Part shown: positions 53,389 to 62,605 of the stretch, piece after piece
Position numbering within the stretch: the stretch's first letter is position 1
Layout: every line of letters starts with the position of its first letter
From: Glaciecola flavus
Lineage (GTDB): Bacteria; Pseudomonadota; Gammaproteobacteria; Enterobacterales; Alteromonadaceae
Direction of reading: 5' to 3'
NCBI RefSeq assembly: GCF_042646125.1
Contig: NZ_JBHRSW010000005.1
Coordinates: 424,982 to 488,981, forward strand
DNA: 64,000 nucleotides
Position numbers and translations under genes: made by a program
The notes under the pieces: generated by a model
The model's database searches: none
What the model was told of the DNA's origin: nothing
The model's input: the letters and a program-made list of their open reading frames with translations, nothing else

Positions 53389-54765
53389 ATGAGCCTATCC
53401 ATGAATACCAAGTTGAGTTTTGGCTTTGGCGCTTTCGGCAAAGACTTTGCCATTCAAATCGTCTATATCTACATCCTCTATTACTACACCGATGTGGTAG
53501 GCGTTTCTGCCGCGGTTGTCGGCACCATATTTTTGTTCGCACGCACATGGGATGCATTTAATGACCCTGTCATGGGCTGGATAGTAAACAGCACCCGTTC
53601 GCGTTGGGGAAAGTTTAAACCTTGGATCCTTATCGGCGCGATACTAAATTCCATCGTCTTGTTTGCCGTATTCAGCGCACATCACTTCGAGGGCACCACG
53701 CTTATTGTTTATATCGCCATTAGTTATGTACTTTGGGGCATGACTTACACATTAATGGATATTCCTTTTTGGTCACTAGTGCCGACCTTAACGCTAGATA
53801 AACGAGAGCGAGAAGAGCTGGTACCTTATCCTAGGTTTTTTGCCAGCCTTGCCTATATCGTTACCGCAGCGGTTACGTTAAAATTTGTCGACTATGTTGG
53901 TGGTGAAAACCAAGGTTATGGCTTTCAGGTTTTCACTCTGGTAATCATTTTCTTTTTTATGCTGTCTACCATTATTACCTTGCTCAATGTGCAAGAGCGC
54001 TATAGCTCGGGTAATAAAATAGACAAAATAGATAGCGAAGAAGAAAAACTAAGTTTAAAAAAGCTTATATCGTTAATTTACCGCAACGACCAACTAACAA
54101 CCTTATTGGTGATGTCACTGTCCTACAATGTTGCAACAAATGTCATCTTTGCTTTTGGTATTTATTACTTTACATATGTTTCGGGTGACGCCGATCTGTT
54201 TTCTTACTATTTAGCCTATGCTGGTATAGCGAACCTCGCGGCACTTATTGCCTTTCCATGGTTAACAAAGTACATTCCCCGCCAAGCAATCTGGGCGGCC
54301 GCCTCAGGTCTCCCTATACTGGGAGCAGTTGTTTTGCTGTTAGCAGGCATATTTTCCCCTCAAAGTGTCATTTTAATATCGACCGCTGGCGTACTTTTTA
54401 ATGCTGGAATGGGCTTTTTTTGGGTATTAATCGTCATTATGGTTGCCGATACCGTCGACTACGGTGAATATAAGTTAGATGTAAGATGCGAGAGTATTGC
54501 TTACGCAGTGCAAACAATGGTGGTGAAAGCCGGCTCAGCAATTGGTGGATTTTTTATTGGCGTACTATTAAGCATGGTTGGCTACATTCCCAACGCAGAG
54601 CAAAGCGACGAAACAATACTTGGTATGAAATGGATAATGATAGGTGTACCCAGTTTGTTTTTTGCGATAACGCTTCTTTTTTATTTTCGGTTTTATCAGC
54701 TAAATGGACAGTTTCACAACAAAATACAAGCACATTTAACTAACAAATACAGCCAGACAAGCTGA
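53389..54765 (+). CDS. GPH-family (MelB-like) sugar:cation symporter
   Basis: 458 residues, about 12 membrane helices. MelB/GPH signatures: YTDVVGVSAAVVGTIFLFAR, WDAFNDPVMGWIVNSTRSRW and GKFKPWILIG, with conserved Asp residues in helix 2 for cation binding. It imports a sugar or glycoside with Na+ or H+. It lies between pheA and convergent tyrA, with a 10-bp gap, and has no sugar genes around it, so the substrate is open. Confidence 0.88.
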   Translation: MSLSMNTKLSFGFGAFGKDFAIQIVYIYILYYYTDVVGVSAAVVGTIFLFARTWDAFNDPVMGWIVNSTRSRWGKFKPWILIGAILNSIVLFAVFSAHHFEGTTLIVYIAISYVLWGMTYTLMDIPFWSLVPTLTLDKREREELVPYPRFFASLAYIVTAAVTLKFVDYVGGENQGYGFQVFTLVIIFFFMLSTIITLLNVQERYSSGNKIDKIDSEEEKLSLKKLISLIYRNDQLTTLLVMSLSYNVATNVIFAFGIYYFTYVSGDADLFSYYLAYAGIANLAALIAFPWLTKYIPRQAIWAAASGLPILGAVVLLLAGIFSPQSVILISTAGVLFNAGMGFFWVLIVIMVADTVDYGEYKLDVRCESIAYAVQTMVVKAGSAIGGFFIGVLLSMVGYIPNAEQSDETILGMKWIMIGVPSLFFAITLLFYFRFYQLNGQFHNKIQAHLTNKYSQTS

Positions 54766-54775
54766 TAGCCCTTTG

Positions 54776-55930
54776 TTACTTTTTTCTCAACAAGTGGCTA
54801 TCATCTGCTTTTAGTAGCATTTGTTTACTATCAGCAAGACATTGTGATGCATAGTCACCGAACCATTCAGAAACAGTCTTAAATTGAGCAATAAATTTTG
54901 CCTTGTCAGACTGTTTCAATAGCTCAGTAGAATCAGTATAACGTTCAATGAAACGTTCTAACAATTGCACATTTTCACTATTCTCAAAAATAATGTCCGC
55001 ATACAACTCTGGCGCCTGCGCAAACAACCGTCCAACCATTGCCAGCTCTAAGCGATAAATAGGTGAGCTGAAGGCCATTAATTCGTTGATGTCAGGGTCT
55101 TCGTTACACAAATGTAGGCCATAGACAAAGCTAGAGAAGTGCCGCATGACTTGTATGATACTCATAGCTTTATCATGTGTATCTGCTTGGCTGATATGCA
55201 GCGACGCGCCCCACAACTTCATTTGTTCAAGAAACCAAGCATATTGCGTCTGTCCCCTTCCATGACACACCACAACAACCTGTTTTATCATGCCGGGAGC
55301 ATCAGGCCCAAACATAGGATGAAGCCCCACAACAGGCCCACTATGCTTACGCAACATCGCAGCTAAAGGCTTGGTTTTAACACTGGTAATGTCAGCGAGT
55401 ATGCAGTTTTTTGGGAGTTTGGGCAGAGTGTCGATAACACTTTCTGTCTTGTTGATTGGCACGGCGATTATCACTAGCTCAGCATCAGCCAACAAACTCT
55501 CTGCCTTGTCCCAGTCATCTTTATCTAAAACACTCACGTCATAGCTAGACTGTGCGAACAAGTTCACGAATACCTTCCCCAAGGCACCATTACCACCGAC
55601 AACCACCACTCTATTTAAGTTGGGATTTACACGCGCATACTCTGCGTGCTGCGAGTGATAGGACTCTCTGAACGTTCTTCTGAGTATATCTTCAATTAAA
55701 TCAGGGTTGATACCCGCCTGCTCAGCTTGCTCTCGACGCGCTTGAATTAACGCGCGTTCACGTTCGGGCACATAGACAGGTTTGGCATGTTTACTCTTTA
55801 ATTGCCCTACCTTAGTCGTGATATCCGTGCGGCGCTTTAACAAATCCACAAGCGCAGAATCAACTTCATCAATCTGTTCTCGTAGTGCAGATAAAGAAGC
55901 GTCAAGCGAAGGCTGCTGAGAGTCTGTCAT
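54776..55930 (-). CDS. tyrA: Bifunctional chorismate mutase/prephenate dehydrogenase (T-protein)
   Basis: 384 residues. The N-terminal AroQ mutase (LREQIDEVDSALVDLLKRRT) is followed by an NAD-binding dehydrogenase domain (VVVVGGNGALGKVFVNLFAQ, GLHPMFGPDAPG). It makes 4-hydroxyphenylpyruvate for tyrosine. 12 bp downstream of the DAHP synthase gene, so an aroF-tyrA operon as in E. coli. Confidence 0.96.
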   Translation of the reverse strand: MTDSQQPSLDASLSALREQIDEVDSALVDLLKRRTDITTKVGQLKSKHAKPVYVPERERALIQARREQAEQAGINPDLIEDILRRTFRESYHSQHAEYARVNPNLNRVVVVGGNGALGKVFVNLFAQSSYDVSVLDKDDWDKAESLLADAELVIIAVPINKTESVIDTLPKLPKNCILADITSVKTKPLAAMLRKHSGPVVGLHPMFGPDAPGMIKQVVVVCHGRGQTQYAWFLEQMKLWGASLHISQADTHDKAMSIIQVMRHFSSFVYGLHLCNEDPDINELMAFSSPIYRLELAMVGRLFAQAPELYADIIFENSENVQLLERFIERYTDSTELLKQSDKAKFIAQFKTVSEWFGDYASQCLADSKQMLLKADDSHLLRKK

Positions 55931-55942
55931 ATATCTGCTATA

Positions 55943-57019
55943 TCACTTATTAAGGCGGGTAGGCAACACTGAAGCCAGCTTACGGTTAGCTAAACTAATG
56001 AGTTCGTCGGTTTTATCCCAATTAATACAGCCGTCCGTGATGGAGACGCCATAGTCTAATTGCTCAACAGATTTTCCCGTCATGCTTTGATTGCCTTCAT
56101 TTAAATGGCTTTCTAACATAATGCCAATGATAGAAGTGTTGCCTTCGACAATTTGATTAAACACATTTTCTGCTACCAAGGGTTGACGCGTGTAATCTTT
56201 TGATGAGTTAGCATGACTACAGTCTACCACTAGTGCTGAAGTCACCTTTGCTTGATTCAAGGCAGTTTCACATTCTGCTACCGCCACGGAGTCGTAATTT
56301 GGCTGCTTACCACCGCGCAAAATAATATGCCCATCAGGATTGCCTTCAGTTTTAATAACACTGACCTGACCTTGCTTATTAATGCCCATAAAATTATGTC
56401 CAGACGCGGCTGATTTGAGCGCATTTATCGCAATATCTAAACTTCCATCCGTACCGTTTTTAAAACCAACTGGCATTGACAGACCAGAGGCCATCTCGCG
56501 GTGCGTCTGAGATTCAGAAGTTCTTGCACCAATCGCTGCCCAACTAAAATATTCAGCGAGGTATTGCGGACTAATCGGATCAAGCGCTTCTGTCGCGACA
56601 GGGATTTCGAGCTCAGCCAAATAATTCAAAAGCTCTCTTGCTGTCCTGAGTCCAGTTTCAATATCAAATGAGTCATCCAAATGGGGATCATTGATCAAGC
56701 CTTTCCACCCAGTGGTGGTGCGTGGCTTTTCAAAATATACCCGCATAACAATATACAAGGTATCCTTACACAATTTATGAAGGGCTTTTAGTTTTTGTGC
56801 GTATTCTTTCGCAGCAACGACATCATGTATAGAACAGGGGCCACACACGATGAGCAAGCGATGATCTTTACGATGAATAATATCGGAAATTGTGCTTCTA
56901 GCAGATTCAACAAAAGCTCTCGCTTTATCACTGATGGGCATTTCATTCGCGAGCTGCTCTGGGCTGACTAGTACCCGTTCTCCACTTACATGTAAATTAT
57001 TAACACTATCTTTATGCAT
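55943..57019 (-). CDS. aroF: 3-deoxy-7-phosphoheptulonate synthase (DAHP synthase, class I)
   Basis: 358 residues. Motifs LLIVCGPCSIHD, YFEKPRTTTGWKGLINDPHL, AIGARTSESQTHREMASGLS and VVDCSHANSSKDY supply the active site and metal ligands (Cys, His, Glu, Asp). It catalyses the first step of the shikimate pathway. Pairing with tyrA suggests the tyrosine-sensitive AroF type, which is inferred. A hairpin with T8 lies in the upstream leader. Confidence 0.94.
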   Translation of the reverse strand: MHKDSVNNLHVSGERVLVSPEQLANEMPISDKARAFVESARSTISDIIHRKDHRLLIVCGPCSIHDVVAAKEYAQKLKALHKLCKDTLYIVMRVYFEKPRTTTGWKGLINDPHLDDSFDIETGLRTARELLNYLAELEIPVATEALDPISPQYLAEYFSWAAIGARTSESQTHREMASGLSMPVGFKNGTDGSLDIAINALKSAASGHNFMGINKQGQVSVIKTEGNPDGHIILRGGKQPNYDSVAVAECETALNQAKVTSALVVDCSHANSSKDYTRQPLVAENVFNQIVEGNTSIIGIMLESHLNEGNQSMTGKSVEQLDYGVSITDGCINWDKTDELISLANRKLASVLPTRLNK

Positions 57020-57091
57020 TGTCTCTATACACTTGCTTAATCGTTAGGGTCTAACTGACTCTCTGTCATGTTATTGCCCTAATATTGGGTA

Positions 57092-57139
57092 AAAAAAAGA
57101 GACCGTAATAAGGCTTGCTGAACTTGTAACATTTATTAC
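57092..57139 (-). terminator. T-rich terminator/attenuator-like hairpin upstream of aroF
   Basis: On the minus strand GTAATAA (57139-57133) pairs with TTATTAC (57111-57105), followed by GGTCTC and eight T residues (57099-57092). It may end transcripts of the AbgT gene or attenuate aroF. A 10-codon ORF (57037-57069, minus, MTESQLDPND) lies between it and aroF but lacks aromatic codons. Confidence 0.45.
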
Positions 57140-57150
57140 ACAGCGAGCCC

Positions 57151-57170
57151 TAAGCCACTAGGCTTATTTT
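57151..57170 (+). terminator. Short plus-strand terminator-like hairpin
   Basis: TAAGCC-ACTA-GGCTTA (57151-57166) followed by TTTT. No plus-strand gene feeds into it, so it may be part of a larger minus-strand leader structure. Confidence 0.35.
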
Positions 57171-57286
57171 CTGTCGATAGTTTTGAGATCCCTATAAAGT
57201 GTGCACGTGCTTTGGTTTTATTTTTAACGCGTGGACGTGTGTTTTAACAAAAGCACGGCACGAGGGCAATATTTTTCTGGAATAAG

Positions 57287-58828
57287 TCATCCCACAGCTG
57301 GATAAACGTAACTAGACTGAATACCCAAAGGAATACCTAAAGACCAATACAATAACAAAAATATCGTCCAAGCGATTAAAATGGTTATGCTATAAGGCAG
57401 CATTAGAGAGAGCAACGTGCCTATCCCCGTTGATTTTACGTAACGTTGGCAGTAAATCACGACTAAGGGAAAATAAGGCAACAAGGGAGTGATAATATTT
57501 GAAGAGGAATCCCCTACTCGGTATGCAATTTGCGTCAGGTCAGGTGAAATACCCAGTTGCATTAACATCGGCACAAATATTGGGCCAAGCAATGCCCACT
57601 TTGCTGAACTAGAGCCAACAAACAAATTCACAAATGCGGTTAAAAACACAATACCAACAACCGTCACCATACTCGGTAGACCGAGGGTTTTTAGTACTTC
57701 AGCACCCTCGATAGCTAAGAGAGCCCCCAAGTTCGACTTATTAAATGCATCAATGAAGAGTGCACAAAAGAATGCCATGACAATATAATAACTCATGCCT
57801 TGCATAGCCTTAGTCATACTGTCAATAATATCCTTCGTCGAAGAATATGCGCCCGACAGGTAGCCATATACAACACCAGGTAATAAAAACAATAAGAAGA
57901 TAATAGGGACAATGGACTGCATTATTGGTGCAGCAAATGTAGTGAGATTGCCTTTAGGGTCTCGCATAGGGCTTGATTCAGGTAAAGTAACGGCAACCAA
58001 TACGATAATACCTAAAAGCATCGACAGACTTGCCCATCTAAGTGCTTTTTTCTGTTTCTCGTTTAGCACTTCGAACTTTGGAATTTCGCTGGGGTCGCCA
58101 TCCACCTCTACATTTTTTAGACGCGGTTCGATGACTTTATCTGTTAAATACCAAGCGATGCTGATAATTAAAATAGATGAAATAGAGTTAAATATATAGT
58201 TGTTTAAAGGGTTAACCTCAATAGTGGGGTCAATGATTCTCGCAGCTTCCTGTGTAAAGCTCTGCAACAAAGGATCGATGGCAGATGGGATAAAATTAGC
58301 GCAAAAACCACCACTTACCCCTGCAAAGGCTGCGGCAATCCCCGCCAAGGGATGTCTACCCATGGCATAGAAAATAACGCCCGCAAGTGGAATAACCAAT
58401 ACATACCCAGCGTCCGTTGCAGTATGTGATATAAGCGCAACCAATACCACCATTGGCGTTACAAATGTTTTGGGTGTCGCATCAAGCATCTTTTTCAAGC
58501 CAGCGCTAATGAAGCCAGAATGCTCTGCAACACCAACACCTAACATTGCCACCAATACGACGCCCAAAGGTGCAAAACCAGTAAATATCTTGACCATACG
58601 ACTGAGAAAGTCGGCGATGGAGTCGCCGGTCATTAAGTTATTAACAACAATCGCTTCACCCGTTCTAGGGTCAATAGAATCAAAAGATACATGCGAAAGT
58701 GCGGCAGAAAATACCCACACGACCAATAAACAAATGAGGAATATAATCGCAGGATCAGGGAGTTTATTCCCTACAACTTCAACACGATCTAAGGCTCGAG
58801 TAACCCATGTAGATTGGGCATTTTGCAT
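57287..58828 (-). CDS. AbgT-family transporter
   Basis: 513 residues with about 11-12 membrane segments. AbgT/MtrF signatures: LDRVEVVGNKLPDPAIIFLI, SHTATDAGYVLVIPLAGVIF, FVGSSSAKWALLGPIFVPML and RVGDSSSNIITPLLPYFPLV. Family members import p-aminobenzoyl-glutamate or export sulfonamides. It stands alone, minus strand, downstream of a MITE-like element and upstream (by transcription) of aroF. Confidence 0.93.
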   Translation of the reverse strand: MQNAQSTWVTRALDRVEVVGNKLPDPAIIFLICLLVVWVFSAALSHVSFDSIDPRTGEAIVVNNLMTGDSIADFLSRMVKIFTGFAPLGVVLVAMLGVGVAEHSGFISAGLKKMLDATPKTFVTPMVVLVALISHTATDAGYVLVIPLAGVIFYAMGRHPLAGIAAAFAGVSGGFCANFIPSAIDPLLQSFTQEAARIIDPTIEVNPLNNYIFNSISSILIISIAWYLTDKVIEPRLKNVEVDGDPSEIPKFEVLNEKQKKALRWASLSMLLGIIVLVAVTLPESSPMRDPKGNLTTFAAPIMQSIVPIIFLLFLLPGVVYGYLSGAYSSTKDIIDSMTKAMQGMSYYIVMAFFCALFIDAFNKSNLGALLAIEGAEVLKTLGLPSMVTVVGIVFLTAFVNLFVGSSSAKWALLGPIFVPMLMQLGISPDLTQIAYRVGDSSSNIITPLLPYFPLVVIYCQRYVKSTGIGTLLSLMLPYSITILIAWTIFLLLYWSLGIPLGIQSSYVYPAVG

Positions 58829-59036
58829 AAACTTCTCCGTCGTTTTATTGTTGCTAGCGCTCTTTGACCGACTCTAGCTTTTATTATTATATGCATGAAC
58901 AGGAGTACATCAGCTGCAATCCTATTTTTGGACAGAGTTTATTATGCGAGAAGTAAAAAATAATGCAATGTGAGAATGCTACAAATATGTACCGGAGGTA
59001 AAAGGCTGGATGATAGATGCAGTAAAAGAACTGTCT

Positions 59037-59303
59037 TAGGGTCTGTTGACCTTTGGTGTGCAATTTTGCAGCGATTTGTGCTTCATTTATACAATGCAGA
59101 GCGACTGTCGTGTAGTTGTTCTACATAAAGGAGCGATAAAGCAGTAGAAATGAAGCACAAGCCCTGCCCAGAAGGGTTCAATTATAGTCTATCTGCTCCT
59201 TGTTGCAGCCTTTTGACTTAACCCATTAGGCCTGCAAGTCTGCGCCGCGATCAGATAGACTATAATTGAACAAAACTTGTACACCAAAGTTCAACGGACC
59301 CTA
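59037..59303. mobile_element. MITE-like element with TA target duplication
   Basis: 267 bp. Terminal inverted repeats 59037-59063 and 59277-59303 match at 24 of 27 positions (TAGGGTCTGTTGACCTTTGG at the left). TA at both ends fits a Tc1/IS630-type target duplication. Inside is a perfect 20-bp inverted repeat (59176-59195 with 59252-59271) and a 13-bp one (59076-59088 with 59148-59160). There is no ORF of note, so it is non-autonomous. It lies between the AbgT gene and the rplS terminator. Confidence 0.8.
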
Positions 59304-59352
59304 GTTCATAGAACGGTAAAATCACTCAAATAAAAAGTCATTTTCATGTATT

Positions 59353-59379
59353 AAAAAACCCGCTATAAAGCGGGTTTTT
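59353..59379. terminator. Bidirectional terminator at the end of the rpsP-rplS operon
   Basis: AAAACCCGCT (59355-59364), loop ATAA, AGCGGGTTTT (59369-59378). A-rich before and T-rich after, so it works on both strands; 28 bp past the rplS stop. Confidence 0.9.
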
Positions 59380-59406
59380 ATTGTTAACGATAACGCAGAA
59401 TTAATA

Positions 59407-59766
59407 TTAATTAAGCTTTTCTTTGATACGTGCAGACTTACCTGAACGTTCACGTAGATAGTATAGTTTAGCTCTACGAACTGCACCGCGACGTTTCACT
59501 TCAATAGAATCGACCGCTGGGCTGTGAGTTTGAAACACACGCTCTACACCTTCACCGCTTGAAATTTTACGAACAGTAAAAGCAGAATGTAAACCGCGGT
59601 TACGTTTAGCAATGACAACGCCTTCATAAGCCTGTAGACGCTCTTTGTCACCTTCTTTAACTTTAACTCGCACTACTACTGTGTCACCAGGACCAAATTC
59701 TGGTAAATCAGTTTTTAGTTGTGCTTGTTCAATCTTCTTGATGATATCTTGATTGACTTTACTCAT
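59407..59766 (-). CDS. rplS: Ribosomal protein L19 (bL19)
   Basis: 119 residues. Typical L19 blocks: LPEFGPGDTVVVRVKVKEGD, YEGVVIAKRNRGLHSAFTVR and RRGAVRRAKLYYLRERSGKS. A large-subunit protein at the 30S interface. Last gene of rpsP-rimM-trmD-rplS, followed by a clear terminator. Confidence 0.98.
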   Translation of the reverse strand: MSKVNQDIIKKIEQAQLKTDLPEFGPGDTVVVRVKVKEGDKERLQAYEGVVIAKRNRGLHSAFTVRKISSGEGVERVFQTHSPAVDSIEVKRRGAVRRAKLYYLRERSGKSARIKEKLN

Positions 59767-59805
59767 CTAATCCTCTCATCCTAGAATAACTGTCATCTTG
59801 CTGCA

Positions 59806-60549
59806 TCAGGACTGTCGATATTTTTTAACGAGTGCCTGTTGCTCCTCAGTCAGAGCTAGGTCATTTAACAAATCTGGTCGGCGTTGAAGTGTTCTGATTA
59901 TGGACTCTTCAAGCCGCCACTGTTTAATTTTTTTGTGATCACCACTCAATAGAACTTTAGGTACGGACAAACCATTAAATGTCTCGGGTCGTGTGTAATG
60001 TGGGCAGTCCAATAAACCGTGCGAAAATGAATCCTCGCTGGCCGAATCTTTATGTCCCAACACCCCAGGTACTAATCTCGCTATCGCATCCATAAGTACC
60101 ATGGCGGGTAACTCACCACCACTTAACACGTAATCACCAATGGACCACTCTTCGTCGACTAAAGTAGCGATTACTCTCTCGTCTATACCTTCATAGCGTC
60201 CAGCCACAAGTACCATATCTGCATATCGACTCAACTGCTGTACACCACTAAAGTTCAATTGCGTCCCTTGAGGGGACAAGTAAATCACCTTACTGTCTTC
60301 TGCCAATAGCGATTTCGCTTTGGCAATGGCATCTGCTAAAGGTTGCACCATCATCAACATACCGGGTCCACCGCCATAAGGTCGGTCATCAACAGTGCGA
60401 TGTTTATCGTGAGTAAATTCTCGCGGGTTAATTATATCAACCCTCAATATGCCACTCTTTACCGCCCTGCCAAACACACCTTGTTCGATAAAAGGTGTAA
60501 ATAACTCGGGGAATAAAGTCACAATACAAAAGCGTTGTATTGCGGCCAT
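59806..60549 (-). CDS. trmD: tRNA (guanine-N1)-methyltransferase TrmD
   Basis: 247 residues, SPOUT methyltransferase with a trefoil knot: YLSPQGTQLNFSG, GRYEGIDERV and WSIGDYVLSGGELPAMVLMD bind S-adenosylmethionine and catalyse m1G37 formation. Its start overlaps the rimM stop (TAATG). Confidence 0.98.
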   Translation of the reverse strand: MAAIQRFCIVTLFPELFTPFIEQGVFGRAVKSGILRVDIINPREFTHDKHRTVDDRPYGGGPGMLMMVQPLADAIAKAKSLLAEDSKVIYLSPQGTQLNFSGVQQLSRYADMVLVAGRYEGIDERVIATLVDEEWSIGDYVLSGGELPAMVLMDAIARLVPGVLGHKDSASEDSFSHGLLDCPHYTRPETFNGLSVPKVLLSGDHKKIKQWRLEESIIRTLQRRPDLLNDLALTEEQQALVKKYRQS

Positions 60550-61067
60550 TAAAACCCTGGATCCCAGTCCACTGTAACAGTGTTATCTGCCTTATTTACC
60601 TCTAATACGACTTCATCATAAATAAAAGGCAATAGGCGTTCTGTTTGCCCAAAAGCGTCATTGTCATTCGCTTTTATTGTCATGACATCATTCGCACCCG
60701 TCTCAAACATTTGTTTGATCGTGCCCAAGTTATAACCTTTTGAGGTGACAACTTGCATACCGATAAGATCTTTCCAATAAAAACCGTCATCCAACTCTGG
60801 TAGCTGAGACTCTTCTACACTTATTTCTAAATTCTTAATAAGTTCAGCGTCGTTTCTGCTATCGATACCCACTAACTTTGCCACTAGTGCTTTGCCGTGA
60901 GTACGCCATTGGTCAACCTTTATTTGTCGACTATCTCCCAAAAACCATGGAATGTAGTCAAATATATCTGTTGGATGCTGAGTAAAGCTGTTAATTTTGA
61001 CCCAACCGAGTACACCATTTGGTGCGCCAATTTTGCCAACAACTAATTTGCCAGATGCAGAACTCAT
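60549..61067 (-). CDS. rimM: Ribosome maturation factor RimM
   Basis: Start ATG 61067 (MSSASGKLVVGKIGAPNGVL) is preferred because GGAG is just upstream; ATG 61082 is an alternative. 172 residues. RimM beta-barrel N-terminus and PRC-barrel C-terminus (DGFYWKDLIGMQVVTSKGYN, ERLLPFIYDEVVLEVN). It assists 30S head assembly through S19. Confidence 0.96.
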   Translation of the reverse strand: MSSASGKLVVGKIGAPNGVLGWVKINSFTQHPTDIFDYIPWFLGDSRQIKVDQWRTHGKALVAKLVGIDSRNDAELIKNLEISVEESQLPELDDGFYWKDLIGMQVVTSKGYNLGTIKQMFETGANDVMTIKANDNDAFGQTERLLPFIYDEVVLEVNKADNTVTVDWDPGF

Positions 61068-61092
61068 CTTTACTCCATTCAATCACAACTGC

Positions 61093-61341
61093 TTAAGCAG
61101 CTGCTTTTGCATCCTTTACCAAGCGTGAAACGCGATCTGACAAGCCAGCGCCTTTTCCAACCCAATATTCAACGCGCTCTAAGTCAAGACGTAATCTCTC
61201 AGCCTGACCTTGTGCTGTTGGGTTAAAGAAGCCGATGTTTTCAATAAACTTGCCGTTGCGTGCACGGCGGCTGTCAGCCACAACTACTTGATAAAATGGG
61301 CGCTTTTTCGCACCACCACGCTGTAAACGAATAGTAACCAT
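61093..61341 (-). CDS. rpsP: Ribosomal protein S16 (bS16)
   Basis: 82 residues. MVTIRLQRGGAKKRPFYQVV, DSRRARNGKFIENIGFFNP and the basic tail are characteristic. First gene of the rpsP-rimM-trmD-rplS operon. Confidence 0.98.
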   Translation of the reverse strand: MVTIRLQRGGAKKRPFYQVVVADSRRARNGKFIENIGFFNPTAQGQAERLRLDLERVEYWVGKGAGLSDRVSRLVKDAKAAA

Positions 61342-61801
61342 ATATGCCTCAAACTCGTTGTCGCGTTACCGTTAACAAACCTTATTTGCCTAGTACAGAC
61401 AAAAAGGTGCGCGAATTATACGCAGATGACTGTTGATTGCAAGGTATTTAGTTATCTATCACTTCTAAATCTTAAGGCAGATTTGCACTTTACGGTAAAT
61501 GGCTCACTAGAGTACAAAAAGTCGCAAGTGTATCCAGAACAATCCGGCCATAAGCTATGTTTAAAAAGAAGAATTAAAGGGCGTAATTTGAGCAGTGAGT
61601 AGAGGAAAGAATGCGACAGCTGCCATTCCCCCTTTTTAAACCTGAATTGTTGGATTGTAAAAATAGCAATCCCCTCTAACTTGTTTAGAGGGGATAAAAC
61701 TAATAATTATTATTTCAAGCTTTGCTAAGCGCAATTGCTTATTCGAGGTCTAGGTAACGCTAAGTATCACTCGAATCATACAAAACTATACCTACCGAAA
61801 G
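61342..61801. other. Intergenic region upstream of rpsP
   Basis: It holds the rpsP promoter region and, at its far end, the terminator of the vWA gene (61657-61695). No other gene is seen. Confidence 0.5.
61657..61695 (-). terminator. Rho-independent terminator of the vWA gene
   Basis: A perfect 11-bp stem, ATCCCCTCTAA (61669-61679) with TTAGAGGGGAT (61685-61695) and 5-nt loop. On the minus strand it is followed by GCTATTTTTAC, a T-tract, about 110 bp after the vWA stop. Confidence 0.8.
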
Positions 61802-62605
61802 TTATACCTTCGCTTTTGTTCGAATAAAGACAGCCACAAATCCTAAGCCAAACAAAAGAAATATATGTGGACTAGGTACAGGATCTGCGCCACCTGTATC
61901 AGTCACTATTTGTCCGATTTTTGCAGTGATAGCAGCAGAATAAGCCGCGAAATCAGATACTGGAATAACGAAACCTGTTGTAGCTGCATTAGGAATAGCA
62001 GTGATATCATTTACTATAACACCATCTGCTGCGACTCCAGACGTTCCCAAGCCCGCAATTCTCGCCATCCTTGCTAATGAAGTAGCGTTAGTAATACCCG
62101 ATCCAACAGCTTCAAAACTAATACCATCAACAAAGCTATTGAAGGCTGCCAATGCAGAATTCTCTGCCGCCGATTGACTATTTGGAGAACCATCAGTAGT
62201 AATGTTAAATAACGTTAAATCAGAGCTGTAGGCAGAAAATAACGAAGTGAGATTATCAATTGCGCCCGCAGTATTTGTGCCGCCGCCATTGAACGTAGTA
62301 GCCCGCAGTTGAGCTTGAAGGGCAGCGAGGTTACTTGAAGTGACAATAGTGGGGGCAATTACACTTGTAAAGCCAGATGCAAAAGTCGTTACAGCAATTC
62401 TATACTCTATTGCACCTGTTGTTGGAATAACAGCAAGTGCATCAGCTAAGGCATCTCTGGTAGTGTTAAAGTTTGTCGTACCGACAGAACCGGACTCATC
62501 TAAAGAAAAGCCGAGATTTATTACAGAGGCATTGGCGGATGTTACACTTAAGACTAGACAGGCTAATCCCATAACACCTCTCAAAAGAGTTTTGAGCTTA
62601 AACAT
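61802..62605 (-). CDS. Secreted von Willebrand factor A protein with PEP-CTERM-like tail
   Basis: 267 residues. Signal peptide to about residue 26, then a vWA domain whose MIDAS motif is SLDESGSVG (DxSxS), with downstream GGGTNTAGAIDNL and NITTDGSPNS threonine/aspartate ligands. The C-terminus DPVPSPHIFLLFGLGFVAVF plus basic residues is a PEP-CTERM-type sorting tail with the same VPSP variant as the protein at 1765. It probably mediates metal-dependent adhesion at the surface. Divergent from the TonB-like gene. Confidence 0.85.
   Translation of the reverse strand: MFKLKTLLRGVMGLACLVLSVTSANASVINLGFSLDESGSVGTTNFNTTRDALADALAVIPTTGAIEYRIAVTTFASGFTSVIAPTIVTSSNLAALQAQLRATTFNGGGTNTAGAIDNLTSLFSAYSSDLTLFNITTDGSPNSQSAAENSALAAFNSFVDGISFEAVGSGITNATSLARMARIAGLGTSGVAADGVIVNDITAIPNAATTGFVIPVSDFAAYSAAITAKIGQIVTDTGGADPVPSPHIFLLFGLGFVAVFIRTKAKV

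Noticed and set aside
57125..57140. TGTAACATTTATTACA as a TyrR box upstream of aroF
   Set aside because: The half-sites are 2 bp too close compared with TGTAAA-N6-TTTACA, and the sequence forms part of the T8 hairpin.
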